DNA of 64,000 bases. It comes from Paraflavitalea sp. CAU 1676 (lineage in GTDB: Bacteria; Bacteroidota; Bacteroidia; Chitinophagales; Chitinophagaceae). Shown here piece by piece: positions 34,540 to 44,238 of this stretch. Below the pieces are notes generated by a model. The model saw nothing but the letters and a program-made list of their open reading frames with translations. It made no database searches and was not told the DNA's origin. The stretch covers positions 682,001 through 746,000 of the forward strand of contig NZ_JARHUJ010000001.1 in NCBI RefSeq assembly GCF_029223285.1, read 5' to 3'. A program made the position numbers and the translations under genes. Every line of letters begins with the position of its first letter. The first letter of the stretch is position 1.

Positions 34540-35985
34540 ATGAAAAAAGAAATGCTGGAACATGGACTTACCTACAACCGCCGCCGATTTTTGTCGAGGT
34601 TAAGCCTTGGTATCGGTAGCGCAGCACTGGGGTCCCTGCTCATACCCGATCTGTTCAGCGGCGATCCTGCAGAAGCTGTACTGGCCGGGCTTCCCAAATT
34701 TGCACCCAAAGCAAAACGGGTCATCTACCTGTTCCAGAACGGAGCGCCCTCGCAACTCGATCTCTTCGATTATAAGCCCCTCCTGCAAAAGATGCACGGA
34801 CAGGATCTGCCCGCCAGCATCCGGATGGGCCAGCGCCTCACGGGCATGACCAGCGGCCAGGAACATTTTCCACTCGCTGGTTCTGTCTTTAAGTTTGGCG
34901 AATATGGGCACGCCCGCGCGCAGATCAGTGAATTGCTGCCACATACCGCCAGCGTGGTAGACGATCTCTGCATCATCAAAACACTCTATACCGAAGCCAT
35001 CAACCACGATCCGGCGCTTACCTTTTTCCAAACCGGCGCGCAGGTAGGCAACCGACCCAGCATGGGCGCCTGGCTTAGCTATGGCCTTGGCAGTGAGAAT
35101 AAAAATCTCCCTGCATTTTGCGTGTTGCTTTCTAAAGGAAAAGGCAACGGACAAGGCGTGTATGGAAAACTCTGGACCAATGGCTTCCTCGATTCCATGC
35201 ACCAGGGCGTACAATTCAGCAGTGGAGAAAATCCCGTATTGTACCTCAACAATCCCGAATCCATCGATAAGGCCGATCGCCGGCGCATGCTCGATAAACT
35301 GGCCGTATTGAACGAAGACTCCTACCAGGAGTTCGGCGATCCCGAGATCAGTGCCAGGATCCAGCAATACGAAATGGCATTCCGCATGCAAACGGCCGTG
35401 CCCGAGATCACCGACATGAGCAAAGAACCCGAATCCATCATTAAATTATATGGCCCCGATTGTCTCGTACCAGGCACCTATGCCGCCAACTGTTTGCTGG
35501 CCCGCAAGCTCAGCGAAAGTGGCGTTCGCTTCGTGCAGTTGTATCACCAGGGTTGGGATGCGCACGATAACCTGCCCGGACAGATCAAGGGGCAATGCAA
35601 AGACGTAGACCAGGCCAGTGCAGCCCTCATTACCGATCTCAAGCAGCGTGGACTGCTCGATGAAACCCTCGTAATCTGGGGCGGTGAATTTGGGCGCACC
35701 AACTATTGCCAGGGCACGCTCACGAAAGATAATTATGGACGCGATCATCACCCGCGCTGCTTTACCGTATGGATGGCAGGCGGCGGCGTAAAGCCCGGCG
35801 TGTATGGCGAAACCGACGAGTTTGGATACAACATCGCCAGCAATCCTGTACACGTGCACGATTTCCATGCAACCATCTTGAACCTGATGGGCCTCGATCA
35901 CGAACAACTGGTCTTTAAACACCTTGGTCGCCGCTATCGACTCACCGATGTGGCAGGCAACGTGGTAAAAGACCTCATCGCATAA
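34540..35985 (+). CDS. DUF1501 domain protein, Tat-exported
   Basis: This 481-aa protein has a twin-arginine signal (NRRRFLSRLSLGIGSAALG), so it is exported folded, probably with a bound metal. DUF1501 belongs to the alkaline phosphatase/sulfatase superfamily. Visible segments are IYLFQNGAPSQLDLFD near the N-terminus, VIWGGEFGRTNYC in the last third and DHHPRCFTVWMAGGG, whose Asp and His residues look like metal ligands. The gene starts 34 bp after the DUF1549/DUF1553 gene and is followed 31 bp later by the third cytochrome gene. DUF1501 and DUF1553 proteins commonly occur in pairs; the substrate is not known. Confidence 0.92.
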   Translation: MKKEMLEHGLTYNRRRFLSRLSLGIGSAALGSLLIPDLFSGDPAEAVLAGLPKFAPKAKRVIYLFQNGAPSQLDLFDYKPLLQKMHGQDLPASIRMGQRLTGMTSGQEHFPLAGSVFKFGEYGHARAQISELLPHTASVVDDLCIIKTLYTEAINHDPALTFFQTGAQVGNRPSMGAWLSYGLGSENKNLPAFCVLLSKGKGNGQGVYGKLWTNGFLDSMHQGVQFSSGENPVLYLNNPESIDKADRRRMLDKLAVLNEDSYQEFGDPEISARIQQYEMAFRMQTAVPEITDMSKEPESIIKLYGPDCLVPGTYAANCLLARKLSESGVRFVQLYHQGWDAHDNLPGQIKGQCKDVDQASAALITDLKQRGLLDETLVIWGGEFGRTNYCQGTLTKDNYGRDHHPRCFTVWMAGGGVKPGVYGETDEFGYNIASNPVHVHDFHATILNLMGLDHEQLVFKHLGRRYRLTDVAGNVVKDLIA

Positions 35986-36016
35986 CATCATCCCGAACCA
36001 TTCCCTGCTAACTGGC

Positions 36017-38158
36017 ATGAAACTAAAAAAAGGAATAGCCGTATCCCTTATACCGCTCAACGTATTGTTGCTGTTCTTCCTGTGCTTCAGCGCGAAGATC
36101 GTCGTGCCGGCCTGGCTCCAGGTAACCGGCCGCATGCATCCGCTCCTGCTTCACTTTCCAATAGTAATAGTGTTGTTGTACGTAGGCTGGGTATTGCTCA
36201 GCCCCCGGGCCCTAAAAGCCAGCACCTGGTATGCCGGCATCGAAGAAACATTGCTGCTGTCGGCCGCCTTTACCACAGCCATTACAGCCCTGTCGGGATT
36301 CCTCCTCTCAAAAGAAGAAGGGTATGAAGATGCCATCGTCGATTGGCACAAATGGATTGGGGCAACGCTCTCCTTCCTTTTATTCATACTGTACAGCTAT
36401 AGACCGAAGATCACAAAACCTGTGCTGGTGAACACCACGCTATTGGCCATCACGGTCATCGTAATATGGGCGGCTCACCTTGGCGGCAACATCACACACG
36501 GTCAGAATTTTGTGCTGGCCCCCATCACGCCGGAAAAGCAAAAGCCATCCGCACCGCTCGAGGAAGCCATTGTTTACGCCGATGTAATAGAGCCCATACT
36601 GCAAAACAAGTGCATGAGCTGCCACAACAATGGAAAAGCCAAAGGCGAGCTCATCATGGAAACCAAAGAAGCCCTGCTGAAGGGCGGAAAGAATGGCGTG
36701 TTGTGGGATACTGCCAGCGCAGACCTGGGTCTGCTCATGCAACGTATACATTTACCCGAAGAGGCAAAGAAACATATGCCCCCCGTCGGCAAGCCACAGC
36801 TTACCGCTTTCGAGATCAACCTGCTGAAAGCATGGATCAGTGGAGGCGCCCAGTTTGAAAAGAAAGTGTTGGAACTACCCGAAAGTGATACGCTCAGGTC
36901 ACTGGCAACCACCTTGCTCAGGTCTTCCGAAGAAGATACCTATACATTTGAACCCGCGGCCGACAAACAAATACAACAACTCGGTAATAACAACCGCGTC
37001 ATAACACCCGTATCCGCCGGCTCACCGGCCCTCACGGTCAATTTCTATAATCGTGCCTTCTACGCAGCAAAAGAGCTCGAAGCGCTCAAACCAGTCGAAT
37101 CCCAAATCGTCGACCTCAACCTCGATAAAATGCCGGTCAAGGATCCCGACCTGAATATCATAGCCCGCTTTAAGAACCTGCGTCGGCTCAATCTCAACTT
37201 TACCGATATCACCGGCAGCACACTGCAGGAGCTAAGCAAACTCAAAGAACTGAAATTGTTATCGCTCACCGGCACAACCGTAAATGCCGCGCAGTTGCAG
37301 GCACTGCAAAAGAACAAGAACCTGAAGGCGGTTTATTGCTGGAATACGGGCATCACCGAACAACAAATGGCCGTACTGCAGCAGGCTGCGCCTAACATAA
37401 AATACTATGCAGGCTTTAAGGATACCACCACCTTACAGATCATACCACCTGTAATAGAAAATGAAGAGCTGGTCATCACGCAGCCCGTGGCGCTCAAACT
37501 GAAACATTATATTAAAGGGACTGAAATACGCTACACCCTCGATGGAAAAGAGCCCGATAGCATCAGCTCACCTGTCTACAACAAGGAGATATTGCTCAAA
37601 GAGACCGGACTGGTAAAAGCAAAAGCTTACAAGAAAGGATGGGTCGCCAGTGAGGTAGCGCAGAAGCAGTTTTACCGGTCGGCCTGGAAAGTCGATAGTG
37701 CCATACTCGCCACCGACCCCGATCCAAAATACCGGGCCAGGGGAGCGGCTACCATCATCGACCGCGAAAAAGCCGAACCCAATTATGGCAATGGAAAATG
37801 GATAGGCTACCATGGAAAACCCATTACGGCCACCTTGTTGTTCTCGAAGCCCGCCATGGTGAGCAGCGTAACCATTAGTATGGTCAAATCGGTCAATGAA
37901 CATGTATTCCCGCCGGCCAGTATACAGGTGTGGGGAGGGAAAGATAAAGACCATCTTACCTTGCTCAATACCCTGCGCCCGCCAGCGCCGGCCAAAGACG
38001 ACCGCGGCAAAATGCCCATCACGTTCGACAGCCGTTTTGCTCCGGCTGAGCTCTCCTGTATCAAACTCGTCCTCACACCCATACCCAATATCAAACCCTG
38101 GATAGCCGACAAAGGCGCCCAAAGCTGGCTCTTTATCGATGAGGTGTTCATCAATTAA
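36017..38158 (+). CDS. membrane c-type cytochrome with LRR-like and chitobiase C-terminal-type domains
   Basis: This 713-aa protein has four N-terminal membrane helices (about 10-170, including LQVTGRMHPLLLHFPIVIV). A periplasmic cytochrome domain carries C199-M-S-C202-H203 and, about 55 residues later, HMPP as likely axial Met region. Short leucine-rich repeats follow (about 360-460; LRRLNLNFTDITG). Next is an FN3-associated/CHB_HEX_C-type domain (about 490-555; IRYTLDGKEPDS), then a C-terminal F5/8-C-like beta-sandwich (about 570-713). It is third in the operon with the DUF1549/DUF1553 and DUF1501 genes. It may link the outer proteins to the membrane electron chain, which is inference. Confidence 0.88.
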   Translation: MKLKKGIAVSLIPLNVLLLFFLCFSAKIVVPAWLQVTGRMHPLLLHFPIVIVLLYVGWVLLSPRALKASTWYAGIEETLLLSAAFTTAITALSGFLLSKEEGYEDAIVDWHKWIGATLSFLLFILYSYRPKITKPVLVNTTLLAITVIVIWAAHLGGNITHGQNFVLAPITPEKQKPSAPLEEAIVYADVIEPILQNKCMSCHNNGKAKGELIMETKEALLKGGKNGVLWDTASADLGLLMQRIHLPEEAKKHMPPVGKPQLTAFEINLLKAWISGGAQFEKKVLELPESDTLRSLATTLLRSSEEDTYTFEPAADKQIQQLGNNNRVITPVSAGSPALTVNFYNRAFYAAKELEALKPVESQIVDLNLDKMPVKDPDLNIIARFKNLRRLNLNFTDITGSTLQELSKLKELKLLSLTGTTVNAAQLQALQKNKNLKAVYCWNTGITEQQMAVLQQAAPNIKYYAGFKDTTTLQIIPPVIENEELVITQPVALKLKHYIKGTEIRYTLDGKEPDSISSPVYNKEILLKETGLVKAKAYKKGWVASEVAQKQFYRSAWKVDSAILATDPDPKYRARGAATIIDREKAEPNYGNGKWIGYHGKPITATLLFSKPAMVSSVTISMVKSVNEHVFPPASIQVWGGKDKDHLTLLNTLRPPAPAKDDRGKMPITFDSRFAPAELSCIKLVLTPIPNIKPWIADKGAQSWLFIDEVFIN

Positions 38159-38187
38159 AAAAGCAGGCACACCAGCGCCCGCTTTTT
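38158..38187 (+). terminator. terminator after the cytochrome operon
   Basis: AAAAAGC-A-GGC (38158-38168) pairs with GCC-C-GCTTTTT (38177-38187), with one A-C mismatch in the stem and an 8-nt loop. It starts at the last base of the stop codon. Confidence 0.65.
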
Positions 38188-38293
38188 CATGGCCAACTTC
38201 AGGATTCGCCTGGCATCTATGTTTGTTGCTTTTCATGCGCCACCGCGATGACGTAACATCGGCACCATTCTCCTGCCTGGCGATAGCTATATC

Positions 38294-38767
38294 CTAACGG
38301 GAAGCTGTTTTGCCACTGCCATTCACAACGATCGAAGCCAATTGCTGACCGCCGGGAAGCTCTTTCGAGGAATAGACCAGTTGCAGCTTGCCTTCCTTGT
38401 TTTTTTGCAGGTCGAGAATGTCGCCTACTTTGCAGCTCATACTGCTCTTGGTATTGTTGGCGTCTCCAAAATGCCATTCCTTCAACGTCTTGTTATTGCC
38501 GTCCTTGATCGCAATGCTTCTCCCTTTACCGGGTTTGCCGCAATGGCTGTAATAAACGCTCAGTACATCATTGTAATTTGCTTTTCCCAGCTCAAAACTC
38601 TTAACGCCTTCCTTCATGGCAACATGTTGCTCAAAAACCAGTTTGTCGTTCAGGAAGATACTGAAGCTGTCGCCACCCCGGTAAGTAGAAAAAGAAAACA
38701 AAGCGGCACATACGGCCAGCAAAGCCAGTGATTTGGCTGCTATACGGTTGCTCTTGAACAGGTTCAT
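38294..38767 (-). CDS. secreted protein of unknown function, 157 aa
   Basis: This is an exported protein: MNLFKSNRIAAKSLALLAVCAALFSFS is basic, then hydrophobic, and reads as a signal sequence (quoted here in part: SLALLAVCAALFSFS). The mature part begins with FSIFLNDKLVFEQHV, followed by an SVYYSHCGKPGKGRSI segment and a late SMSCKVGD, giving two Cys residues that could pair. A similar 'SIALFLNKKLIF' strand occurs in the 355-aa secreted protein at 56699-57766, so the two may share a beta-sandwich fold. The family is not named to my knowledge. Its promoter region holds a perfect 10-bp inverted repeat (38777-38809). Confidence 0.7.
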   Translation of the reverse strand: MNLFKSNRIAAKSLALLAVCAALFSFSTYRGGDSFSIFLNDKLVFEQHVAMKEGVKSFELGKANYNDVLSVYYSHCGKPGKGRSIAIKDGNNKTLKEWHFGDANNTKSSMSCKVGDILDLQKNKEGKLQLVYSSKELPGGQQLASIVVNGSGKTASR

Positions 38768-38776
38768 AATGCTATA

Positions 38777-38809
38777 TTTTGTGGTGAATAATTACTTGAC
38801 ACCACAAAA
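38777..38809. repeat. 10-bp perfect inverted repeat before the small secreted protein
   Basis: TTTTGTGGTG (38777-38786) and CACCACAAAA (38800-38809) are exact reverse complements separated by 13 bp. The right part of the spacer belongs to a 13-bp direct repeat, TGAATAATTACTT, at 38785-38797 and again at 38830-38842. The repeat ends 10 nt before the start codon at 38767, so it is either an operator over the transcription start or a leader hairpin. Confidence 0.7.
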
Positions 38810-38931
38810 CAACGCCGAAACCAGCCCCCTGAATAATTACTTACACGAACGAATCAAACCCCTTGACGATATGCAGGCTTAACACGGGAGAGCAGCAGAG
38901 GCGAGGGAGTAGATTGCCCCTTCACTTGATG

Positions 38932-40461
38932 TTACTTGGTAAGTTTGGAGAATTCCAACTGCCTGAATAGTACGCTGGAAATGGTGCCATCAGGACCGAT
39001 TTTGAACGCCAAAGGTTCACCGGTTCCGGGAACCAGTTCAATCCTCACCGTCTCGGGCCTGATGTACGCAGTGGCGATACATTGCATATTACCCATGCTG
39101 ACTCGAAGATCGTGTCCGGCTTCAGACACTTCAATAACACCATAAGCTGGGTGCGAAAACTGGCCTGTATAAAGATTAATCGATCTAGATAGTTGGGAGG
39201 ATCGTTGGGCCCTGATGAAATGTTCATCCTGCCTGGCTTTTTTGTTGCGAACATATACGATGGATAGGTCCTTTAGTTGTTGTTGATAGTAAGCGTCAAA
39301 ATCTGCTCTCATTTGCAACCACCAGTCGTACGAAAATGTAGCCAGCAAACTCGCTACTCTTCCGCCAACACTACTCTCATTAACAAAGATGGCCAGTCCG
39401 AGTTTTTGATCGGGCATAAAAGAAATATGGCTGCGATAACCAGGAAATCCTCCAAAGTGATAGATTACCCGCTCTTGTTTATAGTTACCGATCTGCCAGC
39501 CAATGCCATACATTCCATTGCCTGTAAAGGGCTCCAGGTCTCTTACCGTGGCAACGTAACCTTGGTGGCAGGCTTCAACGACAGTTGAAGGAATTACCTG
39601 TTTGCCATCGAGCTTTCCACCTGCCATATTCATGCGCAGCCATTTTGAAGCATCATTGATGGAACAAAAAATACCGCCAGCCGATTGCAGGTTGTTGTCC
39701 TGTTTGGGCAGCCACGAACGTGTTAATCCCTTATCGTCCGCCACCAGGTAAGGAGCAGCTACGGTCCAATTGTTGGCTGTAGCTTTTGATAGGTAGGCTG
39801 TTGAATGGTTCATGCCCAGCGGCGTAAAGATTTTCTCCTGAACGAGGTCCTGCCAGTTTTTGTGAAGTGATTCCCACAGTAAGACTGTATAGATATTATA
39901 TCCAAGGTTATCATAAAAGTACTTGCCGCGTAATGAGTCGACCAGGATCGATTCATTAGCCAGTATCTCCCGCATATCTTTTTTGTCAACAGTGCCCGAA
40001 TAGGCCATTCTGAAAGTAAGCGGATCGTTTTGGATACCGCTGGTATGCGTAAGAAGTTGACGGATCGTGATCATGTTGGCAGGAACAGCGTGTTTGAAAC
40101 TGATACCTGGAGCTACGTCCTGTATAGTAGCATCCAGCTTTAGCCCACCTTCATGATCCAATTGGGCAGCGGCAATCCCGGTAAAAGATTTTGTAGCGGA
40201 TGCAATGTAATATAGGGTGTGCTCGTCCGATTTTATACCCTTTTCCTTATCCGCCCATCCATACGTCTTCATGAAAACGGGTTTATCGTCTTTGACGACC
40301 ACAACGGCCAGGCCTGGCAATGCAGGGAACGTGGATAGCAACTTTTTAATATAAGTGTCGGCCGCGGAGGAGAAAATTGCAGCCGGTGTAGTGGACTGTT
40401 GCGAATAACCTGGAGACAAACAGCATAGCAGCAAGAGCACCAAAAAGAAAGTAGACCGCAT
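38932..40461 (-). CDS. serine hydrolase of the beta-lactamase/penicillin-binding fold
   Basis: This 509-aa exported protein begins with a signal peptide (MRSTFFLVLLLLCCLSPGYS). The class C beta-lactamase/AmpH-like domain (about 35-370) shows S88-A-T-K91 as the SxxK motif, a Tyr-x-Asn type motif in LGYNIY and an HxG-like HFGG motif in place of KTG. A C-terminal domain (about 400-509) resembles the DUF3471-type lipocalin-like extension. Such proteins hydrolyse D-amino acid peptides or esters rather than antibiotics in most cases. The ATG at 40461 is chosen by the signal peptide; the frame is open 30 bp further. The AraC gene at 40549-41331 reads the same way, 87 bp upstream. Confidence 0.9.
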   Translation of the reverse strand: MRSTFFLVLLLLCCLSPGYSQQSTTPAAIFSSAADTYIKKLLSTFPALPGLAVVVVKDDKPVFMKTYGWADKEKGIKSDEHTLYYIASATKSFTGIAAAQLDHEGGLKLDATIQDVAPGISFKHAVPANMITIRQLLTHTSGIQNDPLTFRMAYSGTVDKKDMREILANESILVDSLRGKYFYDNLGYNIYTVLLWESLHKNWQDLVQEKIFTPLGMNHSTAYLSKATANNWTVAAPYLVADDKGLTRSWLPKQDNNLQSAGGIFCSINDASKWLRMNMAGGKLDGKQVIPSTVVEACHQGYVATVRDLEPFTGNGMYGIGWQIGNYKQERVIYHFGGFPGYRSHISFMPDQKLGLAIFVNESSVGGRVASLLATFSYDWWLQMRADFDAYYQQQLKDLSIVYVRNKKARQDEHFIRAQRSSQLSRSINLYTGQFSHPAYGVIEVSEAGHDLRVSMGNMQCIATAYIRPETVRIELVPGTGEPLAFKIGPDGTISSVLFRQLEFSKLTK

Positions 40462-40548
40462 TTTTAGATTCAAAGGTAGGCAGCAGTACACAGGAAGTAT
40501 AGAACAAATGAAACATCGCAGCCATTGTTTACCTGCAAGCTGCTAAAC

Positions 40549-41331
40549 CTACTGATCATTGCGTCCCAATGATCCCAAAAGCCTCCTGAATTCGGCGGGT
40601 GTACAGCCGGCTAGCGAACGCAAAGTACGGGTAAGGTGGCTCTGGTCTGCAAAGCCCGTCTCATAAGCAATGGCTGCCAGCGACTTGTCCGAAGTGGCCA
40701 ATTCCTCCAACGCCGTCATCACCCGGGTATAGTTCCGGAACTGGACCGGCGAAAGACCATAGATTTTCCTGAATCCACGCGCCATCGAAACCCGGTGCAG
40801 GTAAAGTTGTTCCGATAACGCCCTGATAGACTGTGGCTCATCAAGGTTCGAAGTAAGCGCCTGCTTCACGGCTGCAGGCCATACTACGCTGGCTTCATCA
40901 TCCTGCTGCCTGATGCCGCTCAGGGTGATAAAGAATTGATCCAGTACCCCGGTTAACGTTTTCTCATTCTGTACACGTTGGATCTCGGTCCACAAACGAA
41001 CGCCCATCACATGGATCGCTGGATGATGGATCCATTGCCATTTTTTGAAGCGTTCTCCAAATAGGTCATTGTCGTTAAAACTGATGGAAAGCAGCCGCAA
41101 AGGCCCCGATCCAAAACGGTTCTCGTGAACAACCTGGTTGGGTTTGATCACCACATAATTACGCGAAGCTACAACAGAACGGTCCTGGGTCGATTCACTC
41201 AATTCGCCGTCCAGGATAATACTGATGCGCGAAAGTTTGTCGCGGTGAGGCGCCATGTAAAGGTCCGGCGGATATACCGAACGTTCAACGTTGAACCTGT
41301 CAAAATGTATGATGGTAGAATCCCTTTCCAT
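40549..41331 (-). CDS. AraC family transcriptional regulator
   Basis: This 260-aa regulator has an N-terminal cupin-like part (about 10-90; YMAPHRDKLSRISIILDGEL) and a C-terminal double helix-turn-helix (about 160-255) with LYLHRVSMARGFRKIYG and AYETGFADQSHLTRTLRS. The ATG at 41331 is preferred to the TTG at 41349. It lies upstream of the serine hydrolase on the same strand (87-bp gap) and divergent to the S9 peptidase gene, with 105 bp between the start codons. Either neighbour may be a target. The effector is unknown. Confidence 0.9.
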   Translation of the reverse strand: MERDSTIIHFDRFNVERSVYPPDLYMAPHRDKLSRISIILDGELSESTQDRSVVASRNYVVIKPNQVVHENRFGSGPLRLLSISFNDNDLFGERFKKWQWIHHPAIHVMGVRLWTEIQRVQNEKTLTGVLDQFFITLSGIRQQDDEASVVWPAAVKQALTSNLDEPQSIRALSEQLYLHRVSMARGFRKIYGLSPVQFRNYTRVMTALEELATSDKSLAAIAYETGFADQSHLTRTLRSLAGCTPAEFRRLLGSLGRNDQ

Positions 41332-41436
41332 GGTCCCGACTTGTCGCAAAATACAATTTGTGGGCCTTTTATACTTTTTTTCCGCGCTAACACCTGCCAG
41401 TGGCGTATTTTAGCCCCTATTAAACCGACCATTAAT

Positions 41437-44223
41437 ATGAAGTTTCTCGTTTCCCTGTTAACCCTTTCCCTGCTCGTAACTGCCGCGTCGGCTCAGAAAA
41501 AACAACTGACGCCCGATGATTATGGTAAATGGCAATTTCTTAGCTATTCCGATATCACGCCCAATGGCGAGTGGGTTGCTTATATCGTGGCGTCGCAGGA
41601 AGTCAACGATACCCTGTATGTCGTGAGCCGTAACAACGGCAAAACCTATAAGCTGGAATTCGCCACCAACTTCGAATTCTCCAGAGATAACCAGTGGATC
41701 GCCTGGCAGATCGGTACCTCTTATGCCGAAGGCGAAAAGCTCCGCGAGCAAAAGCAGCCCATCCGCTACAAAATGGGCCTCCTGAACCTCGCTACTGGTC
41801 GCAAACAGATTGTGCAGGACGTCTCCTCTTTCCGTTTCTCCCGCAACGGCAAGCTCCTGGCCATCAGCCTCGAGCCTCCCAAAGACAATAAGGACAAAGG
41901 CGCCGTACTCCTCCTGAAAAAACTGTCGGATAGTACCACCCGCACCATCGGTAATGTAACCAGCTGGGCCTTTAACAAGAAAAGCGATTACCTCGCTTAC
42001 GTGGTAGAGTCTGCCAACCAGGCCGGCAATTCCGTAGAGCTCTTTAATCTCGATAACTATTCACTGAAGATCATAGCCAGCGACACCTGCCGTTTCTCCA
42101 AACTCACCTGGCAAAAAGAAGGAGAAGGATTTGCATTCTACAAAACCTTCAAAAAAGAAGACTTCGAAGAAGAGAATGCGGCCGTGTATGCTTACGTAAA
42201 TATCTATAAGGCGCCGGTGCTCAAAATATTCGACGGAACCTCCTTCAAAGGCTTCCCCGATACCATGCGCATCAACAATAGCTCGAACCTGACCCTCAGC
42301 GACGATATGACGGCCGCATTCTTCGGCATTAAGTCATGGACCCGCAAACCGAAAAAGGAAGATAAAAAAGCTGCCGACTCCACCAAAGCAAAAGCAGATA
42401 CCACGAAAAAGGCCGAAGCGCCCAAAGTGCTCGCCGCCGCGCCTAAGAAAGACGACAAGCTCGCGGCGGTAGACGTGTGGCATTGGAAAGACACCGAGAT
42501 CCAGCCCCGTCAGAAAATAACCTACGCCCAGGATAAAGACCTCAGCATGCAGGCTGTTTGGAACATCGACAACAATACTTATTTTCAGTTGGGCCAGGAA
42601 GAAACACCCAATGCCAACTTCAGTGAGAACAGGAAATGGGTAGTGGTTTCTACCAGCAAGAAATACAAGCCGGCATTCAAGGAAGATTATGCCGACTACT
42701 ATCTGGTAAACACCCGCACCGGCGAAAGAAAGCTCCTCTTCGAAAAAATGCTCGCAGGTTGGTTTACCGCACCCCAGCCCTCACTCGAAGGCAAATACCT
42801 GCTTTACTTTAAAGACAAGAACTGGTGGAGCTATAATACCGCCAGCGGACAAAATATCAACCTGACCGAAAAACTGAATACCTCATTCTGGAATACCCGC
42901 GATGATCACCCCGCTACCAAACCACCCTTCGGCTTCGGCGGTTGGATCAAGGGCGATAAAGAAGCCCTGGTATACGACGAGTACAATGTATGGGCCCTCA
43001 ACCCCGAAGGCAAAGGTGCCCGCAAGATCACCGATGGTGACAAAGATGAGATCCAGTACCGTGTTACCCGCCTCGATTATGAAGATCCATTCATCGACGA
43101 CACAAAACCCATCTACTTCAGCGCCTATGGCGATAAGACCAAGAAGATGGGCTACTATAGGTTGGAGAAGAACAAGTTTACTCCGCTTGTTTACGACGAT
43201 GCTTATGTGTCTCGCCTCATAAAAGCGAAGGAATCCAATGCATTTATGTATTCGAAGCAGGATTACAATCTTTCTCCGGAGCTGTACGTAACCGATAACT
43301 TCGCAGCCAGCAAAAAGGTAGTGGCCACAAACCCCCAGCAACAAAACTACTATTGGGGTAAGAGTGAACTGGTAAGCTTTACCAATAAGAAAGGTAAGCC
43401 CCTGCAGGGAGCCCTGTTCTATCCCGCCAATTACGAACCTGGCAAACAGTATCCTATGATCGTATACATCTACGAAATACTGTCCAATACAGTACATATG
43501 TATACCTCGCCATCGGTGCGCAGCGCTTACAATACCACCAACTATACCACCAATGGATACTTCGTATTCCGTCCGGATATCGTATACGATATCAACGAGC
43601 CTGGAACCAGTGCGGTAGATTGCGTGGTACCCGCCGTAGAGCAAGTGCTCAAAACCGGAATGATCGACAAGAATAAGATCGGGCTCATGGGGCATAGCTG
43701 GGGAGCCTATCAAACCTCCTTCATCATCACCCAAACCGATCTTTTCAAAGCGGCCTGTGCAGGCGCACCGCTTACCGACCTGATCAGTATGTCGATGTCC
43801 ATCTACTGGAACAGCGGCACACCCGATCAAAAGATCTTCGAAACCAGTCAGGGCCGCTTCGATGGTCCCTGGTATGACCGGATGGATCATCACGTCCGCA
43901 ATTCACCGATGTTCAATGCCAATAAGATCAAAACGCCTTTGCTCGTAGCCTTCGGTGATAAGGACGGCGCGGTAGATTGGCACCAGGGCATCGAAATGTA
44001 TGGCACCATGCGCCGTATGGAAAAAGAACACGTGATGCTGGTATATGCCGATGAGAACCACGGTCTCGCTAAAAAAGAGAACCAGATCGATTACCAGAAA
44101 CGCCAGCGCGAGTGGTTCGATCACTTCCTGCTGGGCAAGCCAGCTCCGGCCTGGATCACCGAGGGCGTTAGTTACCAAGATAAAATGAAGGCAGCAGAAA
44201 AAGAAAACAAATCATCCCAATAG
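41437..44223 (+). CDS. S9 family peptidase (prolyl oligopeptidase type), secreted
   Basis: This 928-aa protein has a signal peptide (MKFLVSLLTLSLLVTAASA), an N-terminal beta-propeller (about 25-640) with a low-complexity Lys/Ala-rich insert (about 308-342), and a C-terminal alpha/beta hydrolase. The triad is S754 in GHSWGAY, D841 in FGDKDG (D843 is a possible alternative) and H875 in ENHGL. This matches secreted dipeptidyl/acyl-peptidases of Bacteroidetes, which process short peptides in the periplasm or outside. Open frame exists 312 bp upstream of the ATG but it overlaps the divergent AraC gene and lacks similarity. The dehydrogenase gene follows 15 bp later. Confidence 0.93.
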   Translation: MKFLVSLLTLSLLVTAASAQKKQLTPDDYGKWQFLSYSDITPNGEWVAYIVASQEVNDTLYVVSRNNGKTYKLEFATNFEFSRDNQWIAWQIGTSYAEGEKLREQKQPIRYKMGLLNLATGRKQIVQDVSSFRFSRNGKLLAISLEPPKDNKDKGAVLLLKKLSDSTTRTIGNVTSWAFNKKSDYLAYVVESANQAGNSVELFNLDNYSLKIIASDTCRFSKLTWQKEGEGFAFYKTFKKEDFEEENAAVYAYVNIYKAPVLKIFDGTSFKGFPDTMRINNSSNLTLSDDMTAAFFGIKSWTRKPKKEDKKAADSTKAKADTTKKAEAPKVLAAAPKKDDKLAAVDVWHWKDTEIQPRQKITYAQDKDLSMQAVWNIDNNTYFQLGQEETPNANFSENRKWVVVSTSKKYKPAFKEDYADYYLVNTRTGERKLLFEKMLAGWFTAPQPSLEGKYLLYFKDKNWWSYNTASGQNINLTEKLNTSFWNTRDDHPATKPPFGFGGWIKGDKEALVYDEYNVWALNPEGKGARKITDGDKDEIQYRVTRLDYEDPFIDDTKPIYFSAYGDKTKKMGYYRLEKNKFTPLVYDDAYVSRLIKAKESNAFMYSKQDYNLSPELYVTDNFAASKKVVATNPQQQNYYWGKSELVSFTNKKGKPLQGALFYPANYEPGKQYPMIVYIYEILSNTVHMYTSPSVRSAYNTTNYTTNGYFVFRPDIVYDINEPGTSAVDCVVPAVEQVLKTGMIDKNKIGLMGHSWGAYQTSFIITQTDLFKAACAGAPLTDLISMSMSIYWNSGTPDQKIFETSQGRFDGPWYDRMDHHVRNSPMFNANKIKTPLLVAFGDKDGAVDWHQGIEMYGTMRRMEKEHVMLVYADENHGLAKKENQIDYQKRQREWFDHFLLGKPAPAWITEGVSYQDKMKAAEKENKSSQ

Positions 44224-44238
44224 ATTGTAAAAAAGAAC

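Noticed and set aside
42883-43893. 336-codon minus-strand frame in the S9 peptidase gene
   Set aside because: Antisense to the catalytic domain of the peptidase; no signal or domain seen.
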